Origin: Millionella massiliensis
Lineage (GTDB): Bacteria; Bacteroidota; Bacteroidia; Bacteroidales; Rikenellaceae
Reading direction: 5' to 3'
NCBI RefSeq assembly: GCF_900104655.1
Contig: NZ_FNWD01000002.1
Coordinates: 558,001-622,000 of the forward strand
DNA: 64,000 bases
In this document: positions 12,001 through 17,908 of the stretch, piece after piece
Numbering within the stretch: position 1 is the stretch's first letter
Layout of the letters: every line of letters starts with the position of its first letter
Notes under the pieces: generated by a model
What the model was told of the DNA's origin: nothing
What the model saw: the letters and a program-made list of their open reading frames with translations, nothing else
Database searches by the model: none
Made by a program: the position numbers and the translations under genes

Positions 12001-14030
12001 GAGAGAAGCCCCAGCAGCATCTCCAGTTGGGCCTCGCTGCTGAAATTCTCGCGGATCCGTTCCGGTTCGCCGGTCATCAGGGGTTGCAGCACGTTGTTCA
12101 ATTCTTCTTCCATCGCCTCCATCGGCAGGCCGTCCCACCGGTGAACGTCGCCCAGATAGCGGTAGAGCCGCCGCATGGCGGGAGCTTCGGCGAGACGGCG
12201 GAGTGGGGCAGTGAAGCGATACACGCGCGTGCCGCGCAACGCCCGAGGAAAGAGGCGGCCCATTCCGGCGAACGTGCCCCACGCCTCCGATCCTCGCTCG
12301 GTCGTGCCCGTAACCAAACTCTTGTAGCGCCGTTCCAGCTCGGAGGTAGGACGTGCGTGCTCGGCCTCAATGCTTCCGTCCCTATTCATACGTACATCAT
12401 ACTCGCCGACAGTCCGGTCGGCATAGTCACGCGCCGTGACGGTTGATAGCGGCGAGGTTACCGCTCCTTCGGCCATCGCCCCTACGAGGTTTGCCCCCTG
12501 TTTGGCGACATATCGTCCCACACGGTTGCGCAGCGTCTTGCCGACCGCTCCGCGGATGCCTTTTTGCGCCGCGTTCTTTATCCCACGAGCTACGCCACGG
12601 CGGATCAGTCCTCGTGCCGCAGCTGCCGCCGGAGCTCCGAAAAATCCAGTCGTCGCCATCTCTAGCATAAACGGTGCATTGTCGCTGACGAACGCCCCCG
12701 TCTTTTCCCATCCGGTGGCTCCGCCGAGGCTTTCCAAGTCAGCCTGCGCGTTGCTGTATACGATATAGGCCCCCATCAACGCCTTTTCGGGATCGCTAAT
12801 TGTCCTGCCCTGTGAGAGTTTCTCAGCAATATCGGCCACGTAGCCCAACACTCCCGATTCTCGGAACATGTCCACGTTATCCGCCGAGCGGGGCATTAGT
12901 CCGTGCAGGAAACGGCCCGCGGCTGTTTTTCCCGAACTTCCGTTCTGCGCATCGGCAATGGCCTGTTCCAGCGCTCCGACCGACTCATTGGCATACTGTG
13001 CGTAATCCAGCAGGGTATTGGCCCGGCGGTAGTGACTTTCTCCTCCGGGCAACTGCCCGATGGCATTGCCCGAGAGTCGCTCTTGCTGTTCGCGAGCGAA
13101 GGCTGCGTTGTTCTCGTTCCGGGCCTGTTCGATGTCCGCGGCGGTAGAGCGGCGGTTTGCCCATGCCCGCTGCCCGGCAGGAGAGGCCATCGCTTCGGTC
13201 ACAGCCCGTAAGTTTTCCGGCGAGTCGTCATTTATCCATTTGCTAATACGGTCTCCCAGTATTTGTTCGGCCTGATAGTCCCGGACGGCATTCTCGGCCT
13301 CTTCGGGGTTTTGCTCGGCCCACTGCCGAACCAGGTCGTTTTCCTGTTGTTCCCGGCGCGATTGCCGTTGTTGCAGTTCCATGCCCAACTGCTTTACCGA
13401 CGAGGTGGGGGATTGCATTAGGTTCTGCGCAAAATCCATCTGCTCCGCCTCGGTCAGTTTCCGTTGCTTCGGGTTCTTGTCGTCGCTATGCCACCCTTTC
13501 AGAAACTCGTCGCGAAACTGCTGATGCGCAGCATTCTCCGCCTCTATCTGTTGGAGCTGCTGCGCCTGCCAGTCAGCCTCCCAATCGTAAGTCCCTTCGG
13601 CAGGAATGATGTCTCCCGCGTCGGTCTGCACCATGGGTGTACCTTCCGGTACGGAGGCCGTGAAGTCCCGCTGTGGAGCCGCCACCGTCCCCTCTGTTTT
13701 CTGAGTCGTCGACGGGGTCCCGGAATGGTATCCCAGCAGAGCCGCCATATCGACGCGGTTGTTTTTTCCCGAACGGTCTTTGTGTCTTTCTTCTCCCGAG
13801 CCGTATCCCAGCAAGGCTGCCACATTCAGCCGGTTTCTGTCCGTCCCGGCATACGGTTCCAACGACCCCCTCTGCACATTACCGTCCGAAGCGACGGAGC
13901 CGCCATTCGCCGCCGCACCCTGCGCTCCCGGCAGGGCATTTCCATTGCCGTACACTCCCTCGGCAGGCGCCGCAGCACCGCCGTCCAGCCCCAGCAGGGC
14001 CACCATATTCAATCTGTTCCGGTTACTCAT
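81..14030 (-). CDS. Giant multidomain phage polyvalent protein (zincins, PBECR, MuF-C-like, LPD3, LPD38)
   Basis: One open frame of 4649 residues, of the kind Iyer and colleagues described as polyvalent proteins: many effector and virion-associated domains strung together and thought to enter the host with phage or conjugative DNA. What I see in order: three NRLN-type repeats at 5-14, 66-75 and 91-100; a helical and glycine-rich region; a putative nuclease-like domain near 1075-1180; a PBECR-like domain near 1320-1470 (INTPIGDVK...GENQ); a zincin with HELAGH at 1877-1882; a domain with the signature GGFPMPSIA...YGGDAWTP near 2140-2300; a MuF-C-like domain near 2655-2800; a second zincin with HEAVGH at 2917-2922; an LPD3-like domain near 3075-3215; an LPD38-like start near 3370; a second MuF-C-like domain near 3705-3835; and the LPD38-like remainder to the C-terminus, with one hydrophobic helix near 4282-4308. 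FRR motifs mark F1785, F2126, F2621 and F3362. The ATG overlaps the upstream gene's stop by 8 bases. Domain names come from remembered family signatures, not a search. Confidence 0.85.
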   Translation of the reverse strand: MSNRNRLNMVALLGLDGGAAAPAEGVYGNGNALPGAQGAAANGGSVASDGNVQRGSLEPYAGTDRNRLNVAALLGYGSGEERHKDRSGKNNRVDMAALLGYHSGTPSTTQKTEGTVAAPQRDFTASVPEGTPMVQTDAGDIIPAEGTYDWEADWQAQQLQQIEAENAAHQQFRDEFLKGWHSDDKNPKQRKLTEAEQMDFAQNLMQSPTSSVKQLGMELQQRQSRREQQENDLVRQWAEQNPEEAENAVRDYQAEQILGDRISKWINDDSPENLRAVTEAMASPAGQRAWANRRSTAADIEQARNENNAAFAREQQERLSGNAIGQLPGGESHYRRANTLLDYAQYANESVGALEQAIADAQNGSSGKTAAGRFLHGLMPRSADNVDMFRESGVLGYVADIAEKLSQGRTISDPEKALMGAYIVYSNAQADLESLGGATGWEKTGAFVSDNAPFMLEMATTGFFGAPAAAAARGLIRRGVARGIKNAAQKGIRGAVGKTLRNRVGRYVAKQGANLVGAMAEGAVTSPLSTVTARDYADRTVGEYDVRMNRDGSIEAEHARPTSELERRYKSLVTGTTERGSEAWGTFAGMGRLFPRALRGTRVYRFTAPLRRLAEAPAMRRLYRYLGDVHRWDGLPMEAMEEELNNVLQPLMTGEPERIRENFSSEAQLEMLLGLLSMSTVFQSVGMGMTAYDHVQSRRRSTELLGHIQNPDIRQQVSQAMGHFTQQQQAKAISNIDWDNASLHDMAATTDYIMHRTQGRVAQEMQRAMQEQQEAKKATLQFELFKNRNTGQLEEVFDTQGNRFYLLGGSIERSGEETADGTVFVVDPKTGVLSQKSIDELKRGKTSSYEAYEQEELERIRKVSQAQAEAEAVEEIMQEADATHSDPMPMIADYKGIDLSTLSGKTVTLRDGSTAFVNSVTANGNDFTEIDIVPLDPTTGMTRTGENGEEIHRLLNVADVTAVDGVPVGPETVAVQTTSSEGEGVASQTPELQNGQQGTLDDGEQTNIDPAQGGAIDGMSVGTQNAGTPPVQTQTAQLTTQQTAANTVERDENNLPFVKASDGTTVFGGIRKESGLPSAPIKLSEGFQDENGKGYGLAHIEANHGQQIRNAGFSSVVDFVSFVATNYDEDNIRVGKRRYDGSTTYLLQVTDTHDNTLFIELSKDGSYWNVNSAGIFRKGYSNKKETVVKTEPRQPNNAVSTGSSLSEAGHEGITSSEPNGKPTVSNIKDTNSVPSEQEIPREKDGTPVGTQNAGMENAAIGPMGQVGAENPGMNPELGNTTTSGVHTVSDPRIGRSLTPEEADDLIREMQNGAQPAPELELTPENWMAEFGENGIINTPIGDVKQGENQYLKLAQQGRNGKLGMVKPTLESPAIILEDARPAKDGKSERDTSYVFVKPFAKQDGSRYYYFTSVTVSKNGREVVISSQERSENRISKLLQQSNVAWIDSAFSLYPTAQVEGSVPLNDSNRPTATDNQPALLGVNSSELSVNKDINSVPSEQEIPRKKDGKPDYGSMEPHAMFRAIAEDFGEDVAREQVAQQISIYEGKIKKLSNSRSENINTRLENLTKIKELQEKVNALREATGIFEEETTETAPKTKTEYGRRATLREQSRGLGDYLSVEDKILRDIAEGLKFRWSDNGAQRGLGTELGFSDSPAERKARFNILSNDGTTVDRYAESLEHDMDRGVIPMAMDADMRSAILDVLSRVRSNREAFDAAMALREDDPRSSMTEEEARLQAEYNASRASVVPEVQQEETKPVENTTEQVESPAEQEAGMDAQVPDFPFRRSEAEGEAIGLDFSPEHRQAVEEMVEELNQELGENVVVFAELEELPEKVRDDVRKAMEDGYMVQGLTFNHVCYLYAPAITDKQTADYVYTHELAGHKNVEAAFSDRTSFAAFCDRLVDDIGVSEMAENIDDTGFMDCVNAYFANPDARNKYALGREYIAYLTENSNAGDLYEADYEGDFSLPSYREFITTDTLNDLIHYANSRQGRGVSQGQGRMGEQTETETGYRRADGTAGLGTSNADRLSGGGQTADSGRSRPDGVPGSGTDHALPNAAGNIPGRASADEGGNGSVGSRGTGAEEHQGSVSGQDDTGVDRDQPGTLPAGETVTQDDGPATRNDDIRFRRTQQPQEETASLIAVHNTTEDQLKKSLELGGFPMPSIAITHAEMGHTEFGEISLLFDRTSIDPVNRQNKVYGGDAWTPTFPSVGYKLNEDKTSAIYHRANKVKNLPLFNPVTFHPDNYERHVNGLDTGGLVEHFKDNYDAKQFYLAENGNAITEYEQHEVEKYPADKIPIYEDVLKRIGVERIVNGDIDSVRDEVREILEQHGVGLSQMKPNVVGVRVNNTIKAALDYAENGNKKTEIDVEATKQKIDERIDQQRFEAWLHELFNGVVEKKGIRNDRDAFTPSGNSRKWEALYDEVTLDNIVKAMQRQAARGGQGLFGGSIFGASQKEYPSIDEIREEAKRVIKNISNDEIEAQKNAITDRLSDVKIPGVGSSFSDTMDMAENIKDAVARSHTAKGIYRYLKEFYSGMTMEVAEEIADIVRDIQQMSSRYFEAKPQRAVGFDEVRLAVVPVDTDAELIRQLERRGIAVRTYERGNEEQRREIVANATEELNIRFRRAESATLSPEEINERFNEELKQQIDGTLPEGHVYRLGMPSEALRSAGVPELPIELSASRLAEKASPEYSSNHPFALDEVENLPQALQNPIAVFDSKTRLDSKVILTELQSKGHNFVAILRVQKKGPGWTEIEINDIRSLYPKDRVGGIIDWINNGLLRWVDKGKAADFLLVQGPNYLGNGENTGGDAAERLTQQRSNSADVDKLVHGLEVATNILENFENPTRLDGEKVAAAEEMAAELGVPVRIVRDRSEIGDTESMARDKRGSEGWHDRRSGEIAVVLPNCRDAAEVQKTILHEAVGHYGIPELLGRERADEFYRRVFRSLDDATQARLLAEHGSETVAGDEYLAEMAEGDVTPSVWKRIMAAIRGFFRDVLGIDLKVTDAEMRYILWRSKNNLARARTVSEAMDTIAQDIRMRAQTEREAARERKAQQLEKLRASEPIQITGEEIKPSEDLKQYKKNALEYGKTLRGEYVNQDSGERISLFAGGKNGGIKEVLQHDYKDPEHLQSVAAIPQIIENSILIDSEQNQDRRVNPDVKQYDYYVVGLKIGDTDYTVKAVVAQDDNGNRYYDHKLTQIEKGTLIDDLYRLSNSVTENQDSPMGFSASSGLSSMVGAGEAEPNIRRPETGNRLQSISPIPDTKDKRLPSILQPALTEIEKGDLIDQRDLVKAQVYDDKAANAVTGTPVATVKDKRLLQILQPEPLKYQQKSAKNAQQEPQTPMQYVDRVAEEMAARDAEEVRFRRKQTNPNDPQLTAKRNFGSAAARRLQDDTLPVRQLQDYVRKHGGQTGIETDAHSAMNRATGIATAKMQRYNETIFRRMDRAIDALRGERGKRFMPGVTRAVNAARRAMGSEAEMRETLTVEQIDAYAAAKASIERHASGVTAYSENPLDPWNRERVFQIVRDFEDEFSQEAVEELWESIRAISREQRRVALESGLISAQQYREMENRGWKYYVPLQGIDAEFEGITSPEELFGKVISANPSIRRGVSNLFRRAMGRTTKAENVLATLRANLAATVITGERNKARLFLLRLVEQNPELQGDTRAALGADRQESRENRAAELEKVNDAFNQKLQSLTEENADKTVLWLGVPSPALQSAGVGDRPMKLHGNKVIKKMKKHGFKLEELRDLPRAVADPIAVFNNKNRDGNRSILTELRTDNGNFLVTIDTGSGPDANLNVVSSVFGKADESVINWFNKGYATYVNKEKALAFLYNHSAPIAGNAANEGPETDSGLRPSAPIAGTSAAEAVASATKIVKSFENPPLPEPQNRRRGIFEIQEEWYVRRDPARMTEEEREAGLWYDRVRQAPSREEIEASNAARAEHARIVKELEQAERDCDREASKVEKRDADKLEALLERRRELSEAAQAAFERITAVRTMPRGARYAGESKMADRAHEVVVFRHGARTVIRLSDPLVAQAVTHAGQELIEGALANAVEWTRRWTRRVGALSTQWNPAFFIPNNLRDMVWAGIYNAVDSEGNFRGFVRNVHHSYAAIARAGSGHAHPLTLNERAEVNIYSPEGFTRAVERFGYKRVMDSLYDDFRMEGGLTGYSYMQEPRDIAAKMERDTNRMGTVREAAAHKLAKGFQLIGDLTEVSTRFATFLSQVQAGRDVRVAVNYARNITVNFNTRGEWGRGLNSLFMFFNASVQGVANLYKLVKRNPRAGTVMILTAGAMGYMAALMLDWALEALSDGDDGEGTWSVSEYERYTNLIIPGRLVGLDDKYFKIPVPMELRPFWIAGVLIRDVTAGRKGADEAMKEFGSALAQAFSPLEINPDQPMRAVTPTVVEPIVEINVWNTDFAGRRINRVPFPGEVVPDASLGSRNAHFIAQWVSRNLNELGGGNENTPAGYYLDDEGNLRRNWALSLLDISPSTLEHVWTSYTGGLGRELTRTVQFIAGPSEQREIRDIPVINRFFGEMRQGVGENSMYYDLRDQIETRTKLLKKNFKDGELPPYYDTPEAVQEDVEWLNYIGPQFKKSDKEIKEVINQAYTYDEGSEERFRLLNEASRMRAAFVRYYDDELRRWTRNRDD

Positions 14031-15831
14031 CTCGACCCGTTTTGTTCATTAGAAAATCATCCAGCGCCTCTCCGTACACCGTTTCCCACTCCTTGTCCGT
14101 GAGTTTGGTATCCATATTCGCGTTGGTCCGTTTGATGTCCTCGATCGTAGGGATGCCCCCTCCGAGTAGCTCGGCCACTTCTATTTGTCCGCGTACCGTG
14201 TAGGCTGCCTCATCAAGGAACTTTTGGACGCTCTTATTGACCTGGTCAACCTCTTTTTTGTTTTCGGGATTCGTCGGGGTCATCTTCGGTCGCTTGGGCA
14301 GGTCGGGGACCCCGAAGTCACTCATGTCGCCGTTTAGGGCTTTGGAATATGCGCCTGCGATTTTCGAATAGGCTGCGCTCGCCGTAGGATTCATGGTACC
14401 GTCCTTCGTGTATTTGTCCAGCGCAATCCACTGTTCATCCGTGAGCATATTATTGAGCACCTTCGGTTTCCGTCCCGCGTAGCCTCCCGGAGAATAATTG
14501 ACCCCGCCCGATGTGATGGACAGGCCTCCGCTCTTGGTATCTCGCGTGCGCCCGTCGACGAGGTAACCCACCATCATGTCGAGCATCGCCCGTTTCTCTC
14601 GGGTCAGTTTAACCGGCTGTCGTGTGGTTCGATCTATGATAACAGGAGTGCCGTCCTCCATCTCCTTTTGCAGTCTTGCCCATTGCAACCCTTCGATGGC
14701 CCGGTTATGCTGTTGGGCCTCGCGTTGTGCTGCCTCTTTGAAAGCCACCTCCGTTTGATACTTCGAGGCTTCGAGTGCTTTGTCCGCCATTTTGCCGGCG
14801 ATCTCGCGGTTGTTTTTGACAGCATCCGCGTACAGGTCCGCATAGGCCTGTCGACGGTTCTGGAGTTCCGCCACCGTGTTTTGTGCCGCCTGAGCGTTTG
14901 CCTGGTCTTTGCGGAGTGCCGCCAGCAATCTGTTTTGGTCATATCGTTCCCCCTCCTGTCGATAGATGTCGTCCAGTCTCTGGAGCCGATTTTGGATGTC
15001 GTATATGGGTTTGTTGTCGATGGGGCCGGGGCGTACACCGCCCGAAGCAGCGATTCCCCGACCGATCAGCGACAGCACGTTGTTCAGAGCCAGCAGTTTG
15101 GCATTTTGTCGCAGCCGTTCTTCCTCGTCCTCGTTGCGTTTTGGCTTCATCCCGGCCAGCACGATGTCGGCCAGCGGATTCCGTCCCGTTCGCCGATACT
15201 CTTCGATTGCCTGGGGGAGCAGGGCATCGATCTGTTTCAGTTGGTCGGCATAGGGTTGCGGGTCCGTCATTTGGCTATTCATGGCAGCGAGGAACGGCCC
15301 CATATCGGCCGTGTATCCCGACGTGGCAACCCGTGCCGCCTGTTCCGTACGCTGAGGGTTGATTCCGGGAATAGCCGCCTCGGCATTCCCCTCATTCGGA
15401 GTGCCCGCGGCACCGCCCGCCCGGCGTGAGGGCAGTTCCGTACTGCTCTTTTGATTTGGGGATGGATCGGTCGGTTTGCCTTGCGGCGAACCGTCCGATA
15501 CGTCCTCTGAGCCACGTTCTTCGACTGCGCTGCCGCGCGGGCCCCGCGTGCTCGCGGTGGAGCGGGCGATACTGCGTATCGCTGCGCTGTCCTCTGTCGA
15601 GGTGGCCGAAGGCACCGTGCTCGCGAGTGGAGCAGATGATGTTTGCGGCGACTGTTGCTGCTGTTGTTGCTGCTGCGTGCCGGCGGATAGATCGTTCGCA
15701 CCTCGCCCGTCTCCTCGTCCAGCAGGGCAAGATGGCCTTTGATGCCGCGCAGGAATTTTTCGCGGGTCTTGATGCGCTCTTTGAGAGCGTCGGCCTCGGC
15801 CTGGAGCCGTTCGATCTCCGGGTCTCCGCAT
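14023..15831 (-). CDS. Putative virion/internal phage protein, coiled coil, start uncertain
   Basis: No function recognised. The reliable part begins near residue 177 (ATG at 15303) and is rich in helices: a long Gln/Ala/Arg coiled coil (EERLRQNAKLLALNN..., then RQEGERYDQNR...), followed by a more globular C-terminus. It sits just upstream of the giant polyvalent gene and overlaps its start by 8 bases, so the two are probably translationally coupled and expressed late. The frame stays open upstream to an ATG at 15831, but the first ~50 residues (Arg/Gly-rich) look like a shadow of the neighbouring gene. Coding character begins at a run of eight Gln codons (15652-15675) and continues as a Ser/Thr/Pro-rich linker. 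No start codon lies at the Gln run; a GTG in the linker or the ATG at 15303 are alternatives. See the finding on the frame change here. Confidence 0.6.
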   Translation of the reverse strand: MRRPGDRTAPGRGRRSQRAHQDPRKIPARHQRPSCPAGRGDGRGANDLSAGTQQQQQQQQSPQTSSAPLASTVPSATSTEDSAAIRSIARSTASTRGPRGSAVEERGSEDVSDGSPQGKPTDPSPNQKSSTELPSRRAGGAAGTPNEGNAEAAIPGINPQRTEQAARVATSGYTADMGPFLAAMNSQMTDPQPYADQLKQIDALLPQAIEEYRRTGRNPLADIVLAGMKPKRNEDEEERLRQNAKLLALNNVLSLIGRGIAASGGVRPGPIDNKPIYDIQNRLQRLDDIYRQEGERYDQNRLLAALRKDQANAQAAQNTVAELQNRRQAYADLYADAVKNNREIAGKMADKALEASKYQTEVAFKEAAQREAQQHNRAIEGLQWARLQKEMEDGTPVIIDRTTRQPVKLTREKRAMLDMMVGYLVDGRTRDTKSGGLSITSGGVNYSPGGYAGRKPKVLNNMLTDEQWIALDKYTKDGTMNPTASAAYSKIAGAYSKALNGDMSDFGVPDLPKRPKMTPTNPENKKEVDQVNKSVQKFLDEAAYTVRGQIEVAELLGGGIPTIEDIKRTNANMDTKLTDKEWETVYGEALDDFLMNKTGRDE

Positions 15832-16106
15832 ACGGAGTAGTCATAGCTTACGCCGGCTTCGCCTATCTTGGCCGAGCAGTCTCCGATCTGCATTTCCCGG
15901 TTACTTCCGTGCGCTTCGACGTAGTCGGTGGCCAGTCGCAGGACCTCTTCGTGCTTGACCACTTCGTCAATCACACGCTTTGCTTTGCTGAGGTTTACAT
16001 AGGCGATCAGCGGATCTATTTCTCCGTCGATGATGGCCGCTACCGCCTGTCGGGCATATTCCGATACGCTCTGCGGGTCGGTCAGCAGTTGGATGGAGTG
16101 TTCCAT
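15279..16106 (-). CDS. Small phage early protein (Gp157-like?), C-terminal part out of frame
   Basis: The first ~150 residues look genuine: helical N-terminus, then a coiled coil (EIERLQAEADALKERIKTREKF) and the ending GEVRTIYPPAR. Phage proteins of this shape, beside an annealing protein, resemble Siphovirus Gp157-like or similar replication-region proteins; this is a weak assignment. It starts 4 bases after the ERF gene stop, in the same leftward operon. After about position 15680 the frame becomes Arg/His/Pro-rich and no longer looks coding, while the frame of the downstream gene takes over. So the natural protein is probably about 150 residues and has lost its stop, or it is joined by a -1 shift to the next frame. 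Confidence 0.55.
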   Translation of the reverse strand: MEHSIQLLTDPQSVSEYARQAVAAIIDGEIDPLIAYVNLSKAKRVIDEVVKHEEVLRLATDYVEAHGSNREMQIGDCSAKIGEAGVSYDYSVCGDPEIERLQAEADALKERIKTREKFLRGIKGHLALLDEETGEVRTIYPPARSSNNSSNSRRKHHLLHSRARCLRPPRQRTAQRYAVSPAPPRARGARAAAQSKNVAQRTYRTVRRKANRPIHPQIKRAVRNCPHAGRAVPRALRMRGMPRRLFPESTLSVRNRRHGLPRRDTRPIWGRSSLP

Positions 16107-16110
16107 TTTG

Positions 16111-16734
16111 TCAGTGTTTTTGAGTGTATTTGTTGTATTCCGATACGACCCAGTCTATTTGCTGCGGATTGATTTCGAACCAGTAGGTCAGGTAATCGGA
16201 CGGATTGAACTTCTGTCCCCGCTCAGAGGCTTCTTTGGCGGCCTGCGCCATCAGCCTCAGCAGCCGCGTGTCGCACATGCTGGCTTCGAAGGGGGGCTTA
16301 CCGGAGGCCTGTGGCTGTTGCGGTGCGGGAGGTGCGGAGGCAGGTCGCCGTGTGTCGGGGGGCACAGGTTGAGAGGCCAGGTTCCCGTCGTCATCCTCTT
16401 CGGTGGTCAGGTTGAGCATCGTGACCAGCGAATAGCGGCGGCAATAGGTGATTCCGCTCCCGATCTGCTGGATGCTACCGGCCGGGATGGCCATCCGGCT
16501 GCTGATGCTCTCGCCGCTGGCCGCGTGCACCAGTTCGGTGATCACTTCGCCGCTCTCGATACGGCTTTTTACGGTCAGCCCGCAGTCGGTCAGCGGTTTG
16601 CGAACAGCATCCCACACACTTGACAGCGTTGCATACCGGCTTTTGAAATGCGGGTTCACCCCGTCCTTGCTGAGTTTACCCACCTGTCCCTGGAACATCA
16701 GAAGAGCTTCGTTCAGATTCTTTGCGGTTTCCAT
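16111..16734 (-). CDS. erf: ERF-family single-strand annealing recombination protein
   Basis: 207 residues. ERF proteins anneal single-stranded DNA and promote phage genome recombination or circularisation. The N-terminus shows the family pattern: a helical start (LNEALLMFQGQVG), then KDGVNPHFKSRYATLSSVWDA, the hydrophobic strand DCGLTVKSRIES, and the GSGITYCRRYSLVTMLNL segment followed by an acidic EEDDDGN stretch. The C-terminal half is a Pro/Ala linker and a small helical domain. It lies in the leftward operon between two small genes; the start ATG is preceded by three tandem A-rich 11-mers. Confidence 0.85.
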   Translation of the reverse strand: METAKNLNEALLMFQGQVGKLSKDGVNPHFKSRYATLSSVWDAVRKPLTDCGLTVKSRIESGEVITELVHAASGESISSRMAIPAGSIQQIGSGITYCRRYSLVTMLNLTTEEDDDGNLASQPVPPDTRRPASAPPAPQQPQASGKPPFEASMCDTRLLRLMAQAAKEASERGQKFNPSDYLTYWFEINPQQIDWVVSEYNKYTQKH

Positions 16735-16737
16735 AAT

Positions 16738-16770
16738 CGGTTGTTTTTCGGTTGTTTTTCGGTTGTTTGT
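16738..16770. repeat. Three tandem 11-bp repeats before the ERF start codon
   Basis: The unit CGGTTGTTTTT occurs at 16738 and 16749, with a third, slightly changed copy at 16760 ending in the upstream gene's stop codon region. On the coding (minus) strand this is AAAAACAACCG three times, directly before the ERF ATG. A-rich unstructured leaders favour initiation in Bacteroidota, which lack strong Shine-Dalgarno use. Confidence 0.8.
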
Positions 16771-17078
16771 CAGTGTTTGAAGTCGGGAATCATGTGAGCC
16801 GGGGCTACCACGGCCGCGCCCACAACGGGCACACCTATGCGGAAGTAGAGCGGTTCGTTACGCGGAGCGGTATCCATCATCGTATCTTCGCGTGCCACGA
16901 TGCGTTTGCCATTGGCGAGGGTCCAGTAGACGTAATCCCCATCCACCAGTTTACGCAGCTCGGCGTGGGTGAACTGCACTCCGTTTGCCGGCGAAATACA
17001 TTGCGTCGTGTTGTCCGAGCGGAAATAGGTTGCGCCCGTTTGGATGTTTTGAATCGGTTCCATAATTTTGTGTTGCAT
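16770..17078 (-). CDS. Hypothetical phage early protein, 102 aa
   Basis: Not recognised. It has no signal peptide or membrane segment. The sequence looks like a small beta-rich domain (GATYFRSDNTTQCISPANGVQFTHAELRKLV then DGDYVYWTLANGKRIVAREDTMMD). An internal ATG at residue 6 is an alternative start. It is in the leftward early operon, 68 bases after the previous gene, and ends right at the tandem repeats that precede erf. Confidence 0.6.
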   Translation of the reverse strand: MQHKIMEPIQNIQTGATYFRSDNTTQCISPANGVQFTHAELRKLVDGDYVYWTLANGKRIVAREDTMMDTAPRNEPLYFRIGVPVVGAAVVAPAHMIPDFKH

Positions 17079-17146
17079 TTTCTATTGGGGGCAAAGCCCC
17101 GTGATTCATATTTTGTCCCTCGGCCGGCCGCCGGGGGATTATTATT

Positions 17147-17500
17147 TCAAAGTGAGTAGAAGTATTCTTCGCCGCGGGCCTCGGCCTCAGCGTCCAGTTC
17201 TGCGATACGGTCGAACAGTTCGTCCGCCAGGGCGATGTCGAAATCTTCGCGGTAACGGATGATGTCTTCGGCAACAGGACCGACCTCCGCTTCGTACATG
17301 TCGAGGTGACGGTAGGTGAAAGCGGTCATACACGCTTCGTGCACGTCGTATCCTTGAGAGGTCCGCACAGTGTGTTCGCGGTCGTGCGATTCGCCACACA
17401 GGGGGCACACCCAGTACGATGGGGTATCTTCGCCCGCGCCGAGCCATTCGGTGTACCGGGCGGTGTCGTAGCTTACGCTGTCAGGGCTGTATGTTCTCAT
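17147..17500 (-). CDS. Hypothetical small protein with Cys/His zinc-finger-like motif, 117 aa
   Basis: Not recognised by family. A CPLCGESHDREH cluster followed by a His and a Cys (VHEACMTAF) suggests one zinc site around residues 32-57. The C-terminal half is strongly acidic and helical (EDFDIALADELFDRIAELDAEAEARGEE), as in DNA mimics or adaptor proteins, but no such role is shown. It starts 8 bases after the stop of the upstream gene, so it is co-transcribed in the early leftward operon. Confidence 0.6.
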   Translation of the reverse strand: MRTYSPDSVSYDTARYTEWLGAGEDTPSYWVCPLCGESHDREHTVRTSQGYDVHEACMTAFTYRHLDMYEAEVGPVAEDIIRYREDFDIALADELFDRIAELDAEAEARGEEYFYSL

Positions 17501-17508
17501 GGCTCAGA

Positions 17509-17892
17509 TTATTCGGTTAGTACTCTCCCAGTGTCTTTCACGGCGCTGGTTATCAGGGCGTGCAAACCGTTGTCGTCCGCGTCGGCAACCACCGGGATGC
17601 TGGCCGTCGATCCGTAAAAGCCGATCGACTTGCGCAGTTGCCTGCAGATGTATTGCCAGTTTCCCACCAATCCCCCCCGGTTGCTGCACTCCTTCAGCGA
17701 AATGCCCTCGTCGCACTTTCCGACGAACCAGTCCTGCGGGCGGGCATCATCGTTCTGATAGAAGGTTACTTTATCTCCAGTTTTCAACCCCAGAGCTTCA
17801 CATGCAGGACGGTTGATCGAGATCCTCCCCCGGTTGCTGAATGTGATGGTCGGCTTCCCCTTGGGGACCAAACCCGGTATGTATTTTTTCAT
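17509..17892 (-). CDS. Hypothetical phage protein, 127 aa
   Basis: Not recognised. The first half (GKPTITFSNRGRISINRPACEALGLKTGDKVTFYQND) has the look of a small beta-barrel or swapped-hairpin (AbrB-like) DNA-binding fold, with the phrase ALGLKTGDKV similar to that group; this is only a resemblance. The second half is mixed. It lies in the leftward early operon after an 89-base gap that contains a long inverted repeat. Confidence 0.55.
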   Translation of the reverse strand: MKKYIPGLVPKGKPTITFSNRGRISINRPACEALGLKTGDKVTFYQNDDARPQDWFVGKCDEGISLKECSNRGGLVGNWQYICRQLRKSIGFYGSTASIPVVADADDNGLHALITSAVKDTGRVLTE

Positions 17893-17908
17893 GCCTGTTT
17901 CGTTAAAA

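Noticed and set aside
15652-15675. Gln-codon run as a phase-variable switch
   Set aside because: The unit is three bases, so slippage would change the number of Gln but not the reading frame; it cannot by itself explain the frame change.
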